Virus record (IMG/VR): IMGVR_UViG_3300031565_010158
Coordinates: 1-41,833 of that record
DNA length: 41,833 nt
Source of the DNA: a virus
Strand: one strand, 5' to 3'
Shown here: piece after piece, positions 33,451 through 41,669 of the stretch
How the letters are laid out: each line of letters opens with the position of its first letter
Numbering within the stretch: position 1 is the stretch's first letter
Notes under the pieces: model-generated
Databases searched by the model: none
The model's input: the letters and a program-made list of their open reading frames with translations, nothing else
What the model was told of the DNA's origin: nothing
Made by a program: the position numbers and the translations under genes

Positions 33451-36400
33451 TGATAATTAAATTTGCTTTATGCGAAATTATTCCGTTAGATATGCCCGTG
33501 AGTAGTGACGGCAAAGTTGGCATTATGAAAACAGCGTCAGGTAGAGTTTTTGTTGAGCCCGATAGCGACAAGGCTCGAGTTATAGAGAGCGAAATTGAAA
33601 AGCACCCAACGTCATTGTTTTTTAGGGCAAAAGCTATTAAGGCCGACGAACCTAATTCTAATGGTGATTATTTTTCCGAAGAAGAGCTTTTGAAGAGTCA
33701 TAAGAGTTTCGAGGGCGTTCCGTTCTTTACAAATCATGATAATCAAAACGTAGAGAACGCAAGAGGTAAAATTATATTTGCAGAATGGGATCCAAAAGAG
33801 AAGGCGGTTTATACAATTGCTTTTGTAGATCGTGAAGCCTTCCCACATATTTGTAGAAGTATTGAAGAGGATTATGTTACGGGCGTTTCGATGGGATGCT
33901 CTGTTGAATATAGTATTTGTAATATTTGCGGAAATAAGGCGGAAAAAACAGAAGATTATTGTTCTCATATTAAAGAACGAAAAGGTAGAACGTTCTCTGG
34001 GAAAGCCCGTAATGTACGAACCGGAGAAACTAAAGAATTTAAGAATGAACTTGTTTTCGAATATAACTATGGAATTAAATTTATTGAGTTGAGTGCTGTT
34101 GTAGATCCTGCTTGCCCATCATGTCGAATTGAAGGACTCCTTGCTAATGATGATTATATGAGAAGAGTTGCAACCGTTGAAAATTCTCTCAGGATGATCA
34201 AAATGTCTGCAATTGAAAAGGAAGCAAGTCAAGAAGAAATTGATCAATTAAATCAGGTCTTGACTACGTTAGAAAGTATTGCGGTTAGTTTAATCCAAAA
34301 TAGGCAACAAGTAGAAGTCGAATTCGCAAGTGATTTAGTTGCGATCCTTTCTGATCTGCAAAAATTTGTTGATGAATTAATAGGTGCTGGTTACAGTAAT
34401 GTTCAGGGTGTTCCTGGGGTAGCAGATTCTCCGGACGGATTAATGCTCCCTGATGGCGGAGGTGTTCCTGCTGCCGGAGGTGTTCCTGCTGGGTTAGAAG
34501 CTTCCCCTGTCGCCGCAGAAACACCAATTGCAGATATTCCTGTCGGAACCGTATCAGGATCACCATCTAAACCATTAGTACAGCCCCCTCAGTTACCTAT
34601 AACAGCTCCTGCTAAACCTATAGCTTTTGATTCTAAAAAGTTGAAAAAAGTTGCCGGGCTTCTTGGAGGTTTACAAAAAATTAGCGATAAAATGAGAAAT
34701 AAAGGAGAAGACAATATGGGCGAAAGACGAACATTAGTCAAGCGAAAAGAGCAGGCAAAAGTTGCTACTGAAGTTTTATCAAATTTGTGGAAGGAAAAAC
34801 AGAAATTTTTTGCGTATATTAATAGAGTACCATCTATACAGGATAATGAGTATAAATTGTCCGTTAAAAAGAGAGATGATTCTTTCGTTATTGTAGCAGA
34901 AGATAAAGGAAACTCTGAAAACCAAAAAAATTGGACTTTTGAAGATTTGACGGATAAAGAAAAGAAAATGGTAGAGGAATCGCCGAAAGAGGCAGCATTG
35001 TACTTTTTAGATACGTTTGCAAATAGTTTTAAAACTAACATAAAAGAAGGAGATACAGAAATGACAGATAATATTAGAGAAGCTGGAGCGCAGTCCACAA
35101 ACAAGTCTCCCGAAGTAATTACCGAGAAGCAACTAGATGGGGGTGATCTTTATCATGCTCGTACTGATGCTGAACAGAATGTAATTACCGAGAAGCAGCT
35201 TGACGGACAGCGTTCAGGAGAGAAGGACGTAATTACCGAGAAGCAGTTAGAGGAAAAAAGTAATAAACTGAATCCTCGTAAGGACGAAGAGAAAGAAGTT
35301 ATTACCGAAGCTCAGCTGCAAGGAGACGCTTCAGGCGTTTCTTCTCGTAAGGACAACGCTCCTAATGTTGTTACTCAGAAACAGCTTGATGATTACAGGG
35401 GCAATAAGGAGCCTGACGTAATAACTGAAAAACAACTTGACTCCGTTGATACTCCTTGGGAGAGAGCGGCATCAAGAGACTCTTCTTTGTTTAAGAGTGC
35501 CGGTGAGCACATGCAGGCCGTAATTGACGTTCTTGCTGACAGTGCTATATCTACTGGTTGTACTCCTCAGGAAGTATCTGGCGTAGCTGAATCACTTATT
35601 GGTTCTACTAAAGATCGTTTCGAATTAGGAAATGCGGTTCTTGACAAAGCACAGGAAGAAGATGTTGATTATAGCAAGAGACTTGCTTATTGGAGTGCAA
35701 AGAATATTAAGGTAGCTGGCGTTGGTAGTAAGGAAATTGCAGAGACTATCGTTAGAGGTCTTAGAAGAATTGCTTCTGATATAACTATTAATCCTGAAAT
35801 AATTATTGATGCTCTTGATGTTGCTACTGAAGGAGACGAAGGTATAGAAGCTATTAGTAAGAAAATTGATGATAAATTAGAAGAAGCTAAAACAGAAACT
35901 GTTAAGGCTAGTAAGAAAGCTGAACTTCGCACCGCTCTTAAAGGGAATGCTGGAAAAGAAAAAAGAGACGAAGAAAGAAAAGAAATTGAAGCTTCGTTAA
36001 ATAAAGAAGACAATAAACTTACAAGAGAAGCCGAAAGAGCATTGTGGGAAAAGGGCGTTGAAGAGGAGAAGAGGCCTGATACTATGATCGAAACTAATTT
36101 TGAAGAAATTGGTTGTAGTAAGGACGCCGAAGGGTTTAGGCCTGCAATTAAGAGTTTTGCAAGAGGAGCACTTGCTTCGCAGAACATTAAATTAGCAGCT
36201 ATTACTAATGTAACAATTAATGGTGATACAATTTCAATTGCGGTTCAGACCGATGGTGGCGAAGAAGCCATAGACATTCCTATTGGCGAAGAAATCGCTC
36301 CTATTGAAGAAGAAATAGTTCCCGAAGGAGACTTGGCAGGCGAAGGTCTTGAAATGGGAATGGGAGAATTAGGAAAAGTTTCTCCTCAGACAGGTCTTCC

Positions 36401-38852
36401 AATAGCAGCTTCTAAGAAACAGGGTCTGAAGAAACAAGCACAGTCTCCTATGGGCGGTGGCGTTCCAGGAACACCCGGCGAAGTAGCTGGTGGTCCTGGC
36501 GGTCTTGCTGGCGGCGGCGTCCCCGGCGGTCCTCCTATGGATACTCCAATAGAATCACTAACGGTTGATGAAAAAGTTGTTTCTGATGAAATTCCTACGG
36601 CTGGTGAACAGCAGATGCCTTATGCTATCTGCCCCGAATGTGGTAGCTCAGACGTTGATATCGAAAAAGAAGCAAGTGGCGGAATTAAGGGTGGTTGTAA
36701 CAATTGCGGAGCAGAATACGAAGCTCTTGTTAAAAAGGCTATTGAATTCAAAATTGTTAAGCCTACTAGAAGTATTGGCGAAGAAGGAACAGTGGGTGAC
36801 TTAGAATCTCCTGAGGTTCCTGCACTTCCTGTTGCAGCTCAGACTAAGTTAGATAAAGATGTTATTGTTAGAGTTGCTTCAAATCAGCAAAAGCATGGTC
36901 ATGTTTGCCCTGCTTGTGGTATGAATCAATGCAAAGTAGCTTCCGAAGAAGGTGGTCACACTGAGTACACTTGTCCGGCTTGCGGTACAGATGTCGAGAA
37001 AGATGTTGTTATTAATGTAAATGATCCTGACGAAAGTTATTTAAGGGTTAAATGGGACGTTGTTCCTAACCTTGAAAACTGCGAAGGATGCGATGAAGAC
37101 GCAACTAAGTTTGCTTCAATGATTAAAATTGAAAAGATGATGAAGCAGGCGACAAGTGGCGAAACGGAATTCCCAATGGCTAATTGCATTGAGAGAATAG
37201 CTTTAGTCTATGGCGGAAATACAACGGCAACATTTGGTCCTTGCAAAGGAAAACTTCTTACTGACTGTGTATGCGGGCAACTTAAGCGTTTGGGGCTTAC
37301 TAAAGTTCGCCACATGGAAAGACTAGCAAGTGTTTATACTCAGAAAGATCCGATGGACGAATGCATTAATGATCAAATGAAGAAGGATTTTGATCGTAAA
37401 GAAGCAGAAAACATTTGTAATTGCTTAAAGAAGAAATTCGCTTCGGAAGAAGACGACAATATCTTTGTTCAGGCGTTTGCTGATGATATCAAGTCTGGTA
37501 AGGAGAAAATTCTTACCGCCCAGGACTTAGGCGTTATTAACGACCTATTTGTCGAAGAAGCTCCTGAGGTAGAAGACTTCGAAGATACTGATATTGGCGA
37601 TGCTATCGAAGAAACAGTGACAATAGAGGTTAGTAAGGCCACCGCCGAAGAACTCGCTAATGCAGCTGCAGATGCAGTTGTTGAAGTAGAGGTCGATGTT
37701 GATCTTGAAGTTGAAGGAAATCCTGAAATAGTGGAAGAAATTCCAGAAACAACTGCAACTGAAGAAATTGAAGTTGCATCTGACTCTACAGATAAGATAG
37801 AAATTAATACAGAAGAGGAGAAAGATATGGTTGAAGCTATGAAATCTCATAAATTAAGAAGGGTGGGTGACGAAATTGTTAAGGTTGCCGGTGAGCCTAA
37901 GGTAGTAGAAAATATCGAAGGTAATGTTAGAGCCGGTGTTCCTAGAGCAAAAGCTACAATGGGAGAAGAGGGAGCTGATAATATTGATGTTCCTATGGCA
38001 AAGCCTAGTATCCCTAGAGCTAATGCTGAAATGGGTAACGAAAGCTCAAGTAATATTAACCCTGCCGCAGGACTTCCTAATGTTGCGGTAGACAGTTCTT
38101 ATATGGGCGTCGAAAAGTCCGTCCAGAAAGACATGCCTGCTATCAACAACGAAATCAAAGGTACTGTTATTGCAGAAAAAGATGGTAAAAACGTCAAAGA
38201 AGCAAAACAGCTTAAGGAAGTAGAAACGGTTGAGCAGGATGTTAGAGCCGGTGTTCCTAGAGCAAAAGCTACAATGGGAGAAGAGGGAGCTGATAATATT
38301 GATGTTCCTATGGCAAAGCCTAGTATCCCTAGAGCTAATGCTGAAATGGGTAACGAAAGCGCCGATAATATCAATCCTAAGGCCGTCGGACCTGACGTTC
38401 CAGTAGACAGTGCTTACATGGGCGCCGAGAAAGCAGTCCAGAAAGACATGCCTCCTATCAATGACGAAATCCTTAAGAATGTTCAGCAGAACATTAATAA
38501 GGAAAAACAACAGGAAAGAATATCTTCGGCTCGTAGAATGAAGGCTACTGAGGTTACTTCGAAGCTCTTGGCTACAAACAGAATACCTGAAGAAGCATAC
38601 GAAGATGTAATTGATGCCCTAAGCAACTTTGAAATTGATAAGATTGCTGTTAAGGCAGACACTATGTATCCTAGAAAGGCAGTAAGGGCTAATCAGGATC
38701 CTAATGTTCATTCTATCCCTGCAATCGTTATGGAATCAAAGAAAATCAAATCTTCTGATCCAGTAGGCGAATTAGCTGATAGAATTGCTTCTCACCTTAC
38801 TATTGGTAATAAGTCATTTGATGAGAATTTGACTGTCTATGGCGAGAAATAA
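33450..38852 (+). CDS. Prohead protease fused to a very long scaffold-like region
   Basis: 1800 residues. The N-terminal ~235 form a prohead (U35/gp21-like) serine protease: SLFFRAKAIKADEPN, FFTNHD with H96, and GVSMGCSVEYS with candidate nucleophile S147. An inserted zinc knuckle has C157, C160, C171 and H173. The remainder resembles scaffold: Pro/Gly/Ala linkers, six VITEKQL-type repeats starting at 556, 578, 594, 617, 640 and 657, and acidic helices. Two four-Cys zinc ribbons lie at 1061-1086 and 1153-1178. A 105-residue-period tandem repeat starts near 1492. Three in-frame ATGs (34716, 35061, 37827) have good Shine-Dalgarno sequences, so nested scaffold products, as with lambda C/Nu3, are plausible. 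The protease matures the head by cutting scaffold. Confidence 0.85.
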   Translation: MIIKFALCEIIPLDMPVSSDGKVGIMKTASGRVFVEPDSDKARVIESEIEKHPTSLFFRAKAIKADEPNSNGDYFSEEELLKSHKSFEGVPFFTNHDNQNVENARGKIIFAEWDPKEKAVYTIAFVDREAFPHICRSIEEDYVTGVSMGCSVEYSICNICGNKAEKTEDYCSHIKERKGRTFSGKARNVRTGETKEFKNELVFEYNYGIKFIELSAVVDPACPSCRIEGLLANDDYMRRVATVENSLRMIKMSAIEKEASQEEIDQLNQVLTTLESIAVSLIQNRQQVEVEFASDLVAILSDLQKFVDELIGAGYSNVQGVPGVADSPDGLMLPDGGGVPAAGGVPAGLEASPVAAETPIADIPVGTVSGSPSKPLVQPPQLPITAPAKPIAFDSKKLKKVAGLLGGLQKISDKMRNKGEDNMGERRTLVKRKEQAKVATEVLSNLWKEKQKFFAYINRVPSIQDNEYKLSVKKRDDSFVIVAEDKGNSENQKNWTFEDLTDKEKKMVEESPKEAALYFLDTFANSFKTNIKEGDTEMTDNIREAGAQSTNKSPEVITEKQLDGGDLYHARTDAEQNVITEKQLDGQRSGEKDVITEKQLEEKSNKLNPRKDEEKEVITEAQLQGDASGVSSRKDNAPNVVTQKQLDDYRGNKEPDVITEKQLDSVDTPWERAASRDSSLFKSAGEHMQAVIDVLADSAISTGCTPQEVSGVAESLIGSTKDRFELGNAVLDKAQEEDVDYSKRLAYWSAKNIKVAGVGSKEIAETIVRGLRRIASDITINPEIIIDALDVATEGDEGIEAISKKIDDKLEEAKTETVKASKKAELRTALKGNAGKEKRDEERKEIEASLNKEDNKLTREAERALWEKGVEEEKRPDTMIETNFEEIGCSKDAEGFRPAIKSFARGALASQNIKLAAITNVTINGDTISIAVQTDGGEEAIDIPIGEEIAPIEEEIVPEGDLAGEGLEMGMGELGKVSPQTGLPIAASKKQGLKKQAQSPMGGGVPGTPGEVAGGPGGLAGGGVPGGPPMDTPIESLTVDEKVVSDEIPTAGEQQMPYAICPECGSSDVDIEKEASGGIKGGCNNCGAEYEALVKKAIEFKIVKPTRSIGEEGTVGDLESPEVPALPVAAQTKLDKDVIVRVASNQQKHGHVCPACGMNQCKVASEEGGHTEYTCPACGTDVEKDVVINVNDPDESYLRVKWDVVPNLENCEGCDEDATKFASMIKIEKMMKQATSGETEFPMANCIERIALVYGGNTTATFGPCKGKLLTDCVCGQLKRLGLTKVRHMERLASVYTQKDPMDECINDQMKKDFDRKEAENICNCLKKKFASEEDDNIFVQAFADDIKSGKEKILTAQDLGVINDLFVEEAPEVEDFEDTDIGDAIEETVTIEVSKATAEELANAAADAVVEVEVDVDLEVEGNPEIVEEIPETTATEEIEVASDSTDKIEINTEEEKDMVEAMKSHKLRRVGDEIVKVAGEPKVVENIEGNVRAGVPRAKATMGEEGADNIDVPMAKPSIPRANAEMGNESSSNINPAAGLPNVAVDSSYMGVEKSVQKDMPAINNEIKGTVIAEKDGKNVKEAKQLKEVETVEQDVRAGVPRAKATMGEEGADNIDVPMAKPSIPRANAEMGNESADNINPKAVGPDVPVDSAYMGAEKAVQKDMPPINDEILKNVQQNINKEKQQERISSARRMKATEVTSKLLATNRIPEEAYEDVIDALSNFEIDKIAVKADTMYPRKAVRANQDPNVHSIPAIVMESKKIKSSDPVGELADRIASHLTIGNKSFDENLTVYGEK
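34704..34718 (+). promoter_or_regulatory. Internal in-frame start: GGAG and ATG 34716
   Basis: AAAGGAG sits 8 nt before an in-frame ATG at residue 423 of the protease/scaffold gene (MGERRTLVKRKEQAK). It falls where a Pro-rich linker ends and a new folded segment begins, which fits a nested or formerly separate gene. Confidence 0.5.
35048..35063 (+). promoter_or_regulatory. Internal in-frame start: AGGAG and ATG 35061
   Basis: AAGGAGAT is 8 nt before ATG at residue 538 (MTDNIREAGAQSTNK), immediately upstream of the six TEKQL repeats. A product started here would be a protease-free scaffold of about 1263 residues. Confidence 0.55.
35115..35438 (+). repeat. Six coding repeats of VITEKQL
   Basis: Copies start at residues 556, 578, 594, 617, 640 and 657, spaced 16-23 residues apart; the fourth is VITEAQL and the fifth VVTQKQL. 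TAATTACCGAGAAGCA is identical in the first three at DNA level. The same peptide motif is repeated near the N-terminus of the protein at 5896. Confidence 0.85.
37815..37829 (+). promoter_or_regulatory. Internal in-frame start: GAGGAG and ATG 37827
   Basis: GAGGAG is 6 nt before an in-frame ATG at residue 1460 (MVEAMKSHKLRRVGDEIVK), at the border between an acidic stretch and the tandem-repeat region. A separate ~341-residue product could be made. Confidence 0.5.
37924..38045 (+). repeat. 122-nt perfect direct repeat, copy 1
   Basis: Identical base for base to 38239-38360, period 315 nt (105 codons). It encodes VRAGVPRAKATMGEEGADNI and on to ANAEMGNES. The flanking parts of the two 105-residue units are only similar, so the identical core points to recent duplication or gene conversion. 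Confidence 0.95.
38239..38360 (+). repeat. 122-nt perfect direct repeat, copy 2
   Basis: Second copy of the 37924-38045 repeat, in the same frame of the protease/scaffold gene. The units diverge afterwards (SSSNINPAAG against SADNINPKAV). Confidence 0.95.
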
Positions 38853-38880
38853 TTCGGTTAGATTTATTGAAAAGGTTAAT

Positions 38881-38915
38881 AAAAGCCCCTGAAAAATCAG
38901 GGGCTTTTATTTTTT
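38881..38915 (+). terminator. Intrinsic terminator after the protease/scaffold gene
   Basis: AAAAGCCCCTGA (38881-38892) pairs perfectly with TCAGGGGCTTTT (38897-38908) around AAAA, followed by ATTTTTT. It separates the scaffold from the capsid genes. Confidence 0.93.
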
Positions 38916-39117
38916 AAAAAAAATAGAGGAATTTCGCTAGTTTTATAAGAACAATATAACCGTATTAAATAATTGGCATAATATATCGATTTAATAAAAG
39001 TGAATTAATATGAGAAGCAATAGCAGAAACACCGTTTTAAAAAAAGATTTTATCTATCCGAACAACTACTTGCCGATAAGTTGTTAACTGTAAATTAATT
39101 AGAAAAGGAGAGTAAAA
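38916..39117 (+). other. Capsid gene leader
   Basis: About 200 nt without a supported gene. It holds AT-rich DNA with GCATAATATAT near 38979 as a possible -10 (not the GTATAAT form), a hairpin AACAACT/AGTTGTT (about 39060-39084), and AAAAGGAG before the ATG at 39118. A promoter for the capsid genes must lie here or upstream of the terminator; I cannot place it firmly. Confidence 0.45.
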
Positions 39118-39654
39118 ATGGCTCTTATTGAAAGATATCATGTTGTAGCCGCTGAAAGAGCAGTCGCTGCTGGCCAGACCATTAAGGAAGGCCAGATTGT
39201 TTCTCTGAATAGTTCGGGTCAAGTCATAATCCAGGGTACTGGAACTTATGATAAGATTCCCTATGGCATAGCTGGCGATACAAAGTCAACTACGGCCTCT
39301 TCCATGCCTGGTGTTGAGGAAGGATGGCAGAATAGGGTTTCTGACTATTATGATGAGACGAAAGCCTCAGGCAAAATGACTGTTTATCACAGTGGCGGAG
39401 AGTTCGCTACAGATCAGTTCCATACTAATGTAGCAACAGCTACTATTATGGATGCACTCTATGGAGTTAGTGGGTATCTAGATATCAATGATACTAATTC
39501 TACCGGAGTTATTGTTGCACGTCTTATTAAGGCCGCTGGCTCGTATCCGTCTGGCGTTCCTGGTATTGACATTAATGGTGATATGGCATTAAGTGGTGCT
39601 TCCGGTGATGCATCTGATCAGAATACTTATTGCGAAATTAAATTAGTTATATAA
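39118..39654 (+). CDS. Probable capsid decoration/stabilising protein
   Basis: 178 residues directly before the major capsid gene. Its N-terminal part has the pattern RAVAAGQTIKEGQIVSLNSS followed by GQVIIQGTGTYDKIPYGIAG, a small beta-rich fold common in head decoration (lambda gpD-like or DUF2190-like) proteins. No catalytic or membrane features. AAAAGGAG precedes the ATG. Co-transcription with the capsid protein (68-nt gap, no terminator) fits a component needed in similar amounts. The role is inferred from fold pattern and position. Confidence 0.6.
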   Translation: MALIERYHVVAAERAVAAGQTIKEGQIVSLNSSGQVIIQGTGTYDKIPYGIAGDTKSTTASSMPGVEEGWQNRVSDYYDETKASGKMTVYHSGGEFATDQFHTNVATATIMDALYGVSGYLDINDTNSTGVIVARLIKAAGSYPSGVPGIDINGDMALSGASGDASDQNTYCEIKLVI

Positions 39655-39722
39655 TCGAACAAAATATTTGTTCATTTTGTAGGTTTTTTAAAACCCTATA
39701 AAACAACAGAGGAGAATATAAA

Positions 39723-40589
39723 ATGGCTATTGATAAAAAAGCTGTAAACGCAGAGAGAGAAGCTCTTATTGCTCAGGCACTTGATACACCCGAAGGTAGA
39801 GTCGCCCTTGCTCAGGCAATGGTTGAACCTATTCGTAGGGCTCTTGAGTACCAAGCTGTAGGACGTAAACTTCTTATGGTTGATGAGCTACCTCAGGGTG
39901 CTTATGCTCGCTATGAGAAAGATGTTAGAGCTACCGCATATGTCATATCGAGACGTGGTGCTGTACCTGACATGATCGTAGAAGGAGAAGAAATTCTTGT
40001 TCCTACGTTCGAAATTGCTACTAATCCAACGATTCGTTTGAGTGAAGTTAAGGCTCGTAGATTCTACATCGTAGACCGTGCCCAGATTAAGGCTAAGGAA
40101 GCTATCCAGAAGGAAGAAGATTTAAATATCTTCAACGCAGTTCTTGCGGCTGTTAATGACACCCATACTGTTGTGTCTACTGGTGGAGCACTTTCCCTTA
40201 ACGCATTGAACCAATGCTTCGCTACGATCGAACAGCACGATCTTACGGTAGGAAAGATTGTTTGCCATGCACTTCGCTATGCAGACATCCGTAACTTCGG
40301 TAAGACAGTCTATGATGAAGCAACGCAGAAGGAAGTCTTGACGACTGGTTTGTTTGGTCATCTTTTCACTGCTGACATTCATGTTAGCTCGAAGATGCCC
40401 ACAGATACAGTTATCTTGCTTGCCCCAGCAGAGTATGTTGGTGCATTCCCGATTCGTCAGGATATCACTGTGCTTCCCGCAGATGATCCTAAAAAGCTAA
40501 GGCTTGGATGGATAATTTACGAAGAAGTCGGTATTGTAATCATCAATGATTACGCAGTTGCTAAAATAACTGTTACTGCTGGTAGCTAA
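39723..40589 (+). CDS. Major capsid protein (HK97 fold)
   Basis: 288 residues, a common size for HK97-fold capsid subunits. Expected landmarks: an N-terminal helix (AEREALIAQALDTPEGR), the E-loop region (YARYEKDVRATAYVISRRG), the spine-helix stretch DRAQIKAKEAIQKEEDLNIF, and an A-domain end TVLPADDPKKLRLGWIIYEEVGIVIIN. It assembles the icosahedral shell and is probably produced in excess; AGAGGAG precedes its ATG. No long N-terminal delta domain is visible, consistent with a separate scaffold. A terminator with a TTCG tetraloop follows. Confidence 0.85.
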   Translation: MAIDKKAVNAEREALIAQALDTPEGRVALAQAMVEPIRRALEYQAVGRKLLMVDELPQGAYARYEKDVRATAYVISRRGAVPDMIVEGEEILVPTFEIATNPTIRLSEVKARRFYIVDRAQIKAKEAIQKEEDLNIFNAVLAAVNDTHTVVSTGGALSLNALNQCFATIEQHDLTVGKIVCHALRYADIRNFGKTVYDEATQKEVLTTGLFGHLFTADIHVSSKMPTDTVILLAPAEYVGAFPIRQDITVLPADDPKKLRLGWIIYEEVGIVIINDYAVAKITVTAGS

Positions 40590-40602
40590 TCGTTAGAAAT
40601 TT
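40587..40602 (+). repeat. 16-nt direct repeat, left copy (flanks homing endonuclease)
   Basis: TAATCGTTAGAAATTT begins with the stop codon of the capsid gene and recurs at 41660-41675 over the end of the endonuclease gene. Each copy leads straight into a terminator. Confidence 0.85.
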
Positions 40603-40634
40603 AAAGAAAAGGGTGGTTCGCCACCCTTTTCTTT
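40603..40634 (+). terminator. Intrinsic terminator after the major capsid gene
   Basis: AAAGAAAAGGGTGG (40603-40616) pairs perfectly with CCACCCTTTTCTTT (40621-40634) around a TTCG tetraloop. The promoter for the next gene begins in its tail. Confidence 0.95.
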
Positions 40635-40642
40635 TGTATAAT
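40632..40642 (+). promoter_or_regulatory. GTATAAT -10 box fused to the capsid terminator
   Basis: TTTTGTATAAT, with TATAAT at 40637-40642, follows the hairpin without spacer. The leader to ATG 40671 is about 22 nt and contains AGGA. The endonuclease therefore appears to have its own promoter, insulated from capsid transcription. Confidence 0.6.
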
Positions 40643-40670
40643 AAGTAATAAACTAAGATTAGGAATTCAA

Positions 40671-41669
40671 ATGACTGTAGAATCTAAAATACATAAGAAT
40701 GAAGATTTACAGAAACTAAAAGAATATTATATTGACAAAAAGATGTCCACAGTAGACATAGAACAAAATAGTGAATCTATTTTTGGTTTTTATATTAGTA
40801 GAGGTACTATTTACAGAACGCTTAAAAAACATAATATAAATGTGCGCAATAAGTCTGTAAGTGTTTCAAGGGCGATGTCAAACTTAGATTTAGATAAGAT
40901 ATATGTAAATGAAAATATTATAGAATGGATAGATGGGTTTAATTTGGGAGACGGCTATATCAATTGGGACAAAAGGGGAGGATTGACAAAAGGCGCAAGG
41001 TTTGTAATAGGATCAATAACAAAAAGTTGGTCTCAATATGCGATGTCTGGACTCAATATATATTCTCCATCAGAATTAAAACAATATGGTAGGGTTAGAA
41101 AAAGAACCCCTAATTTAAGCTGGGTTTCGCAAACTTGTACCCATCCTGACATACAATATCAAGCTGATAGATGGTATCCAAATGGTAAAAAGAAAGTTCC
41201 TAAAGACGTTCGTATTACTCCAACTAGCATTATGTTGTGGTATTTAGGGGACGGGAGCATAGTTGTTGATAATAAAACCAATGCAGTTTGGGCTCAATTT
41301 GCAACTTGTTCATTTGACAGAGAAGATATACATAATATTTTAAGGTTTAAATTAGAAAACTTAGGAATCAGAACCAGATATAATAAAGGCAAAAATGATA
41401 TTATTATTCCTTCTAATGCCATTAGTAAATTCTTTAATCTAATAGGCCGCAAATCACCAGTTCCTGAGTATCAGTACAAATTTGAATATCCTAAATGGTT
41501 AGATTTTATTCGTCTTTCTGAAATAGTTAAGAACGACAAGGAAAAATATAGGGCTCAATATTATTATAAAACAGGTCAAATAGAATGTTCTAAAAGTCCT
41601 GGTGGTAAAATGCTTCTTTTTACAGAAAAACAGGCTGAAAAATTAAAGAATAAATTATGTAATCGTTAG
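40671..41669 (+). CDS. LAGLIDADG homing endonuclease, free-standing
   Basis: 332 residues with both motif copies: WIDGFNLGDGYI at about residue 87 and LWYLGDGSI at about 193. The acidic residues that bind catalytic metal are present in each. An N-terminal ~65-residue segment (DLQKLKEYYIDKKMSTVDIE, ending ISRGTIYRTLKKHNI) looks like a helix-turn-helix DNA-binding module. Such enzymes cut a cognate site lacking the element, and repair copies them in. It lies between two 16-nt direct repeats with its own promoter and terminator. The target is probably in or after the capsid gene of related phages. Confidence 0.9.
   Translation: MTVESKIHKNEDLQKLKEYYIDKKMSTVDIEQNSESIFGFYISRGTIYRTLKKHNINVRNKSVSVSRAMSNLDLDKIYVNENIIEWIDGFNLGDGYINWDKRGGLTKGARFVIGSITKSWSQYAMSGLNIYSPSELKQYGRVRKRTPNLSWVSQTCTHPDIQYQADRWYPNGKKKVPKDVRITPTSIMLWYLGDGSIVVDNKTNAVWAQFATCSFDREDIHNILRFKLENLGIRTRYNKGKNDIIIPSNAISKFFNLIGRKSPVPEYQYKFEYPKWLDFIRLSEIVKNDKEKYRAQYYYKTGQIECSKSPGGKMLLFTEKQAEKLKNKLCNR

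Noticed and set aside
35115-35438. Regularly spaced DNA repeats resembling a short CRISPR array
   Set aside because: Spacing is irregular (16-23 codons), the repeats are in frame and diverge at synonymous and non-synonymous sites, and no cas genes are present; they are coding repeats.
35687-36187. A 166-codon - strand frame opposite the scaffold
   Set aside because: Ser/Leu-rich shadow of Glu/Lys-rich coding, no ribosome binding site, and fully covered by a strong + strand gene.
39010-39087. A 25-codon reading frame in the leader of the decoration gene (MRSNSRNTVLKKDF...)
   Set aside because: No ribosome binding site, low-complexity AT-rich DNA, and overlap with a leader hairpin; nothing beyond an ATG supports it.
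41630-41660. FTEKQAEKL near the end of the homing endonuclease as another TEKQL repeat
   Set aside because: Single copy, different context and part of a normal helix; coincidence is likely.
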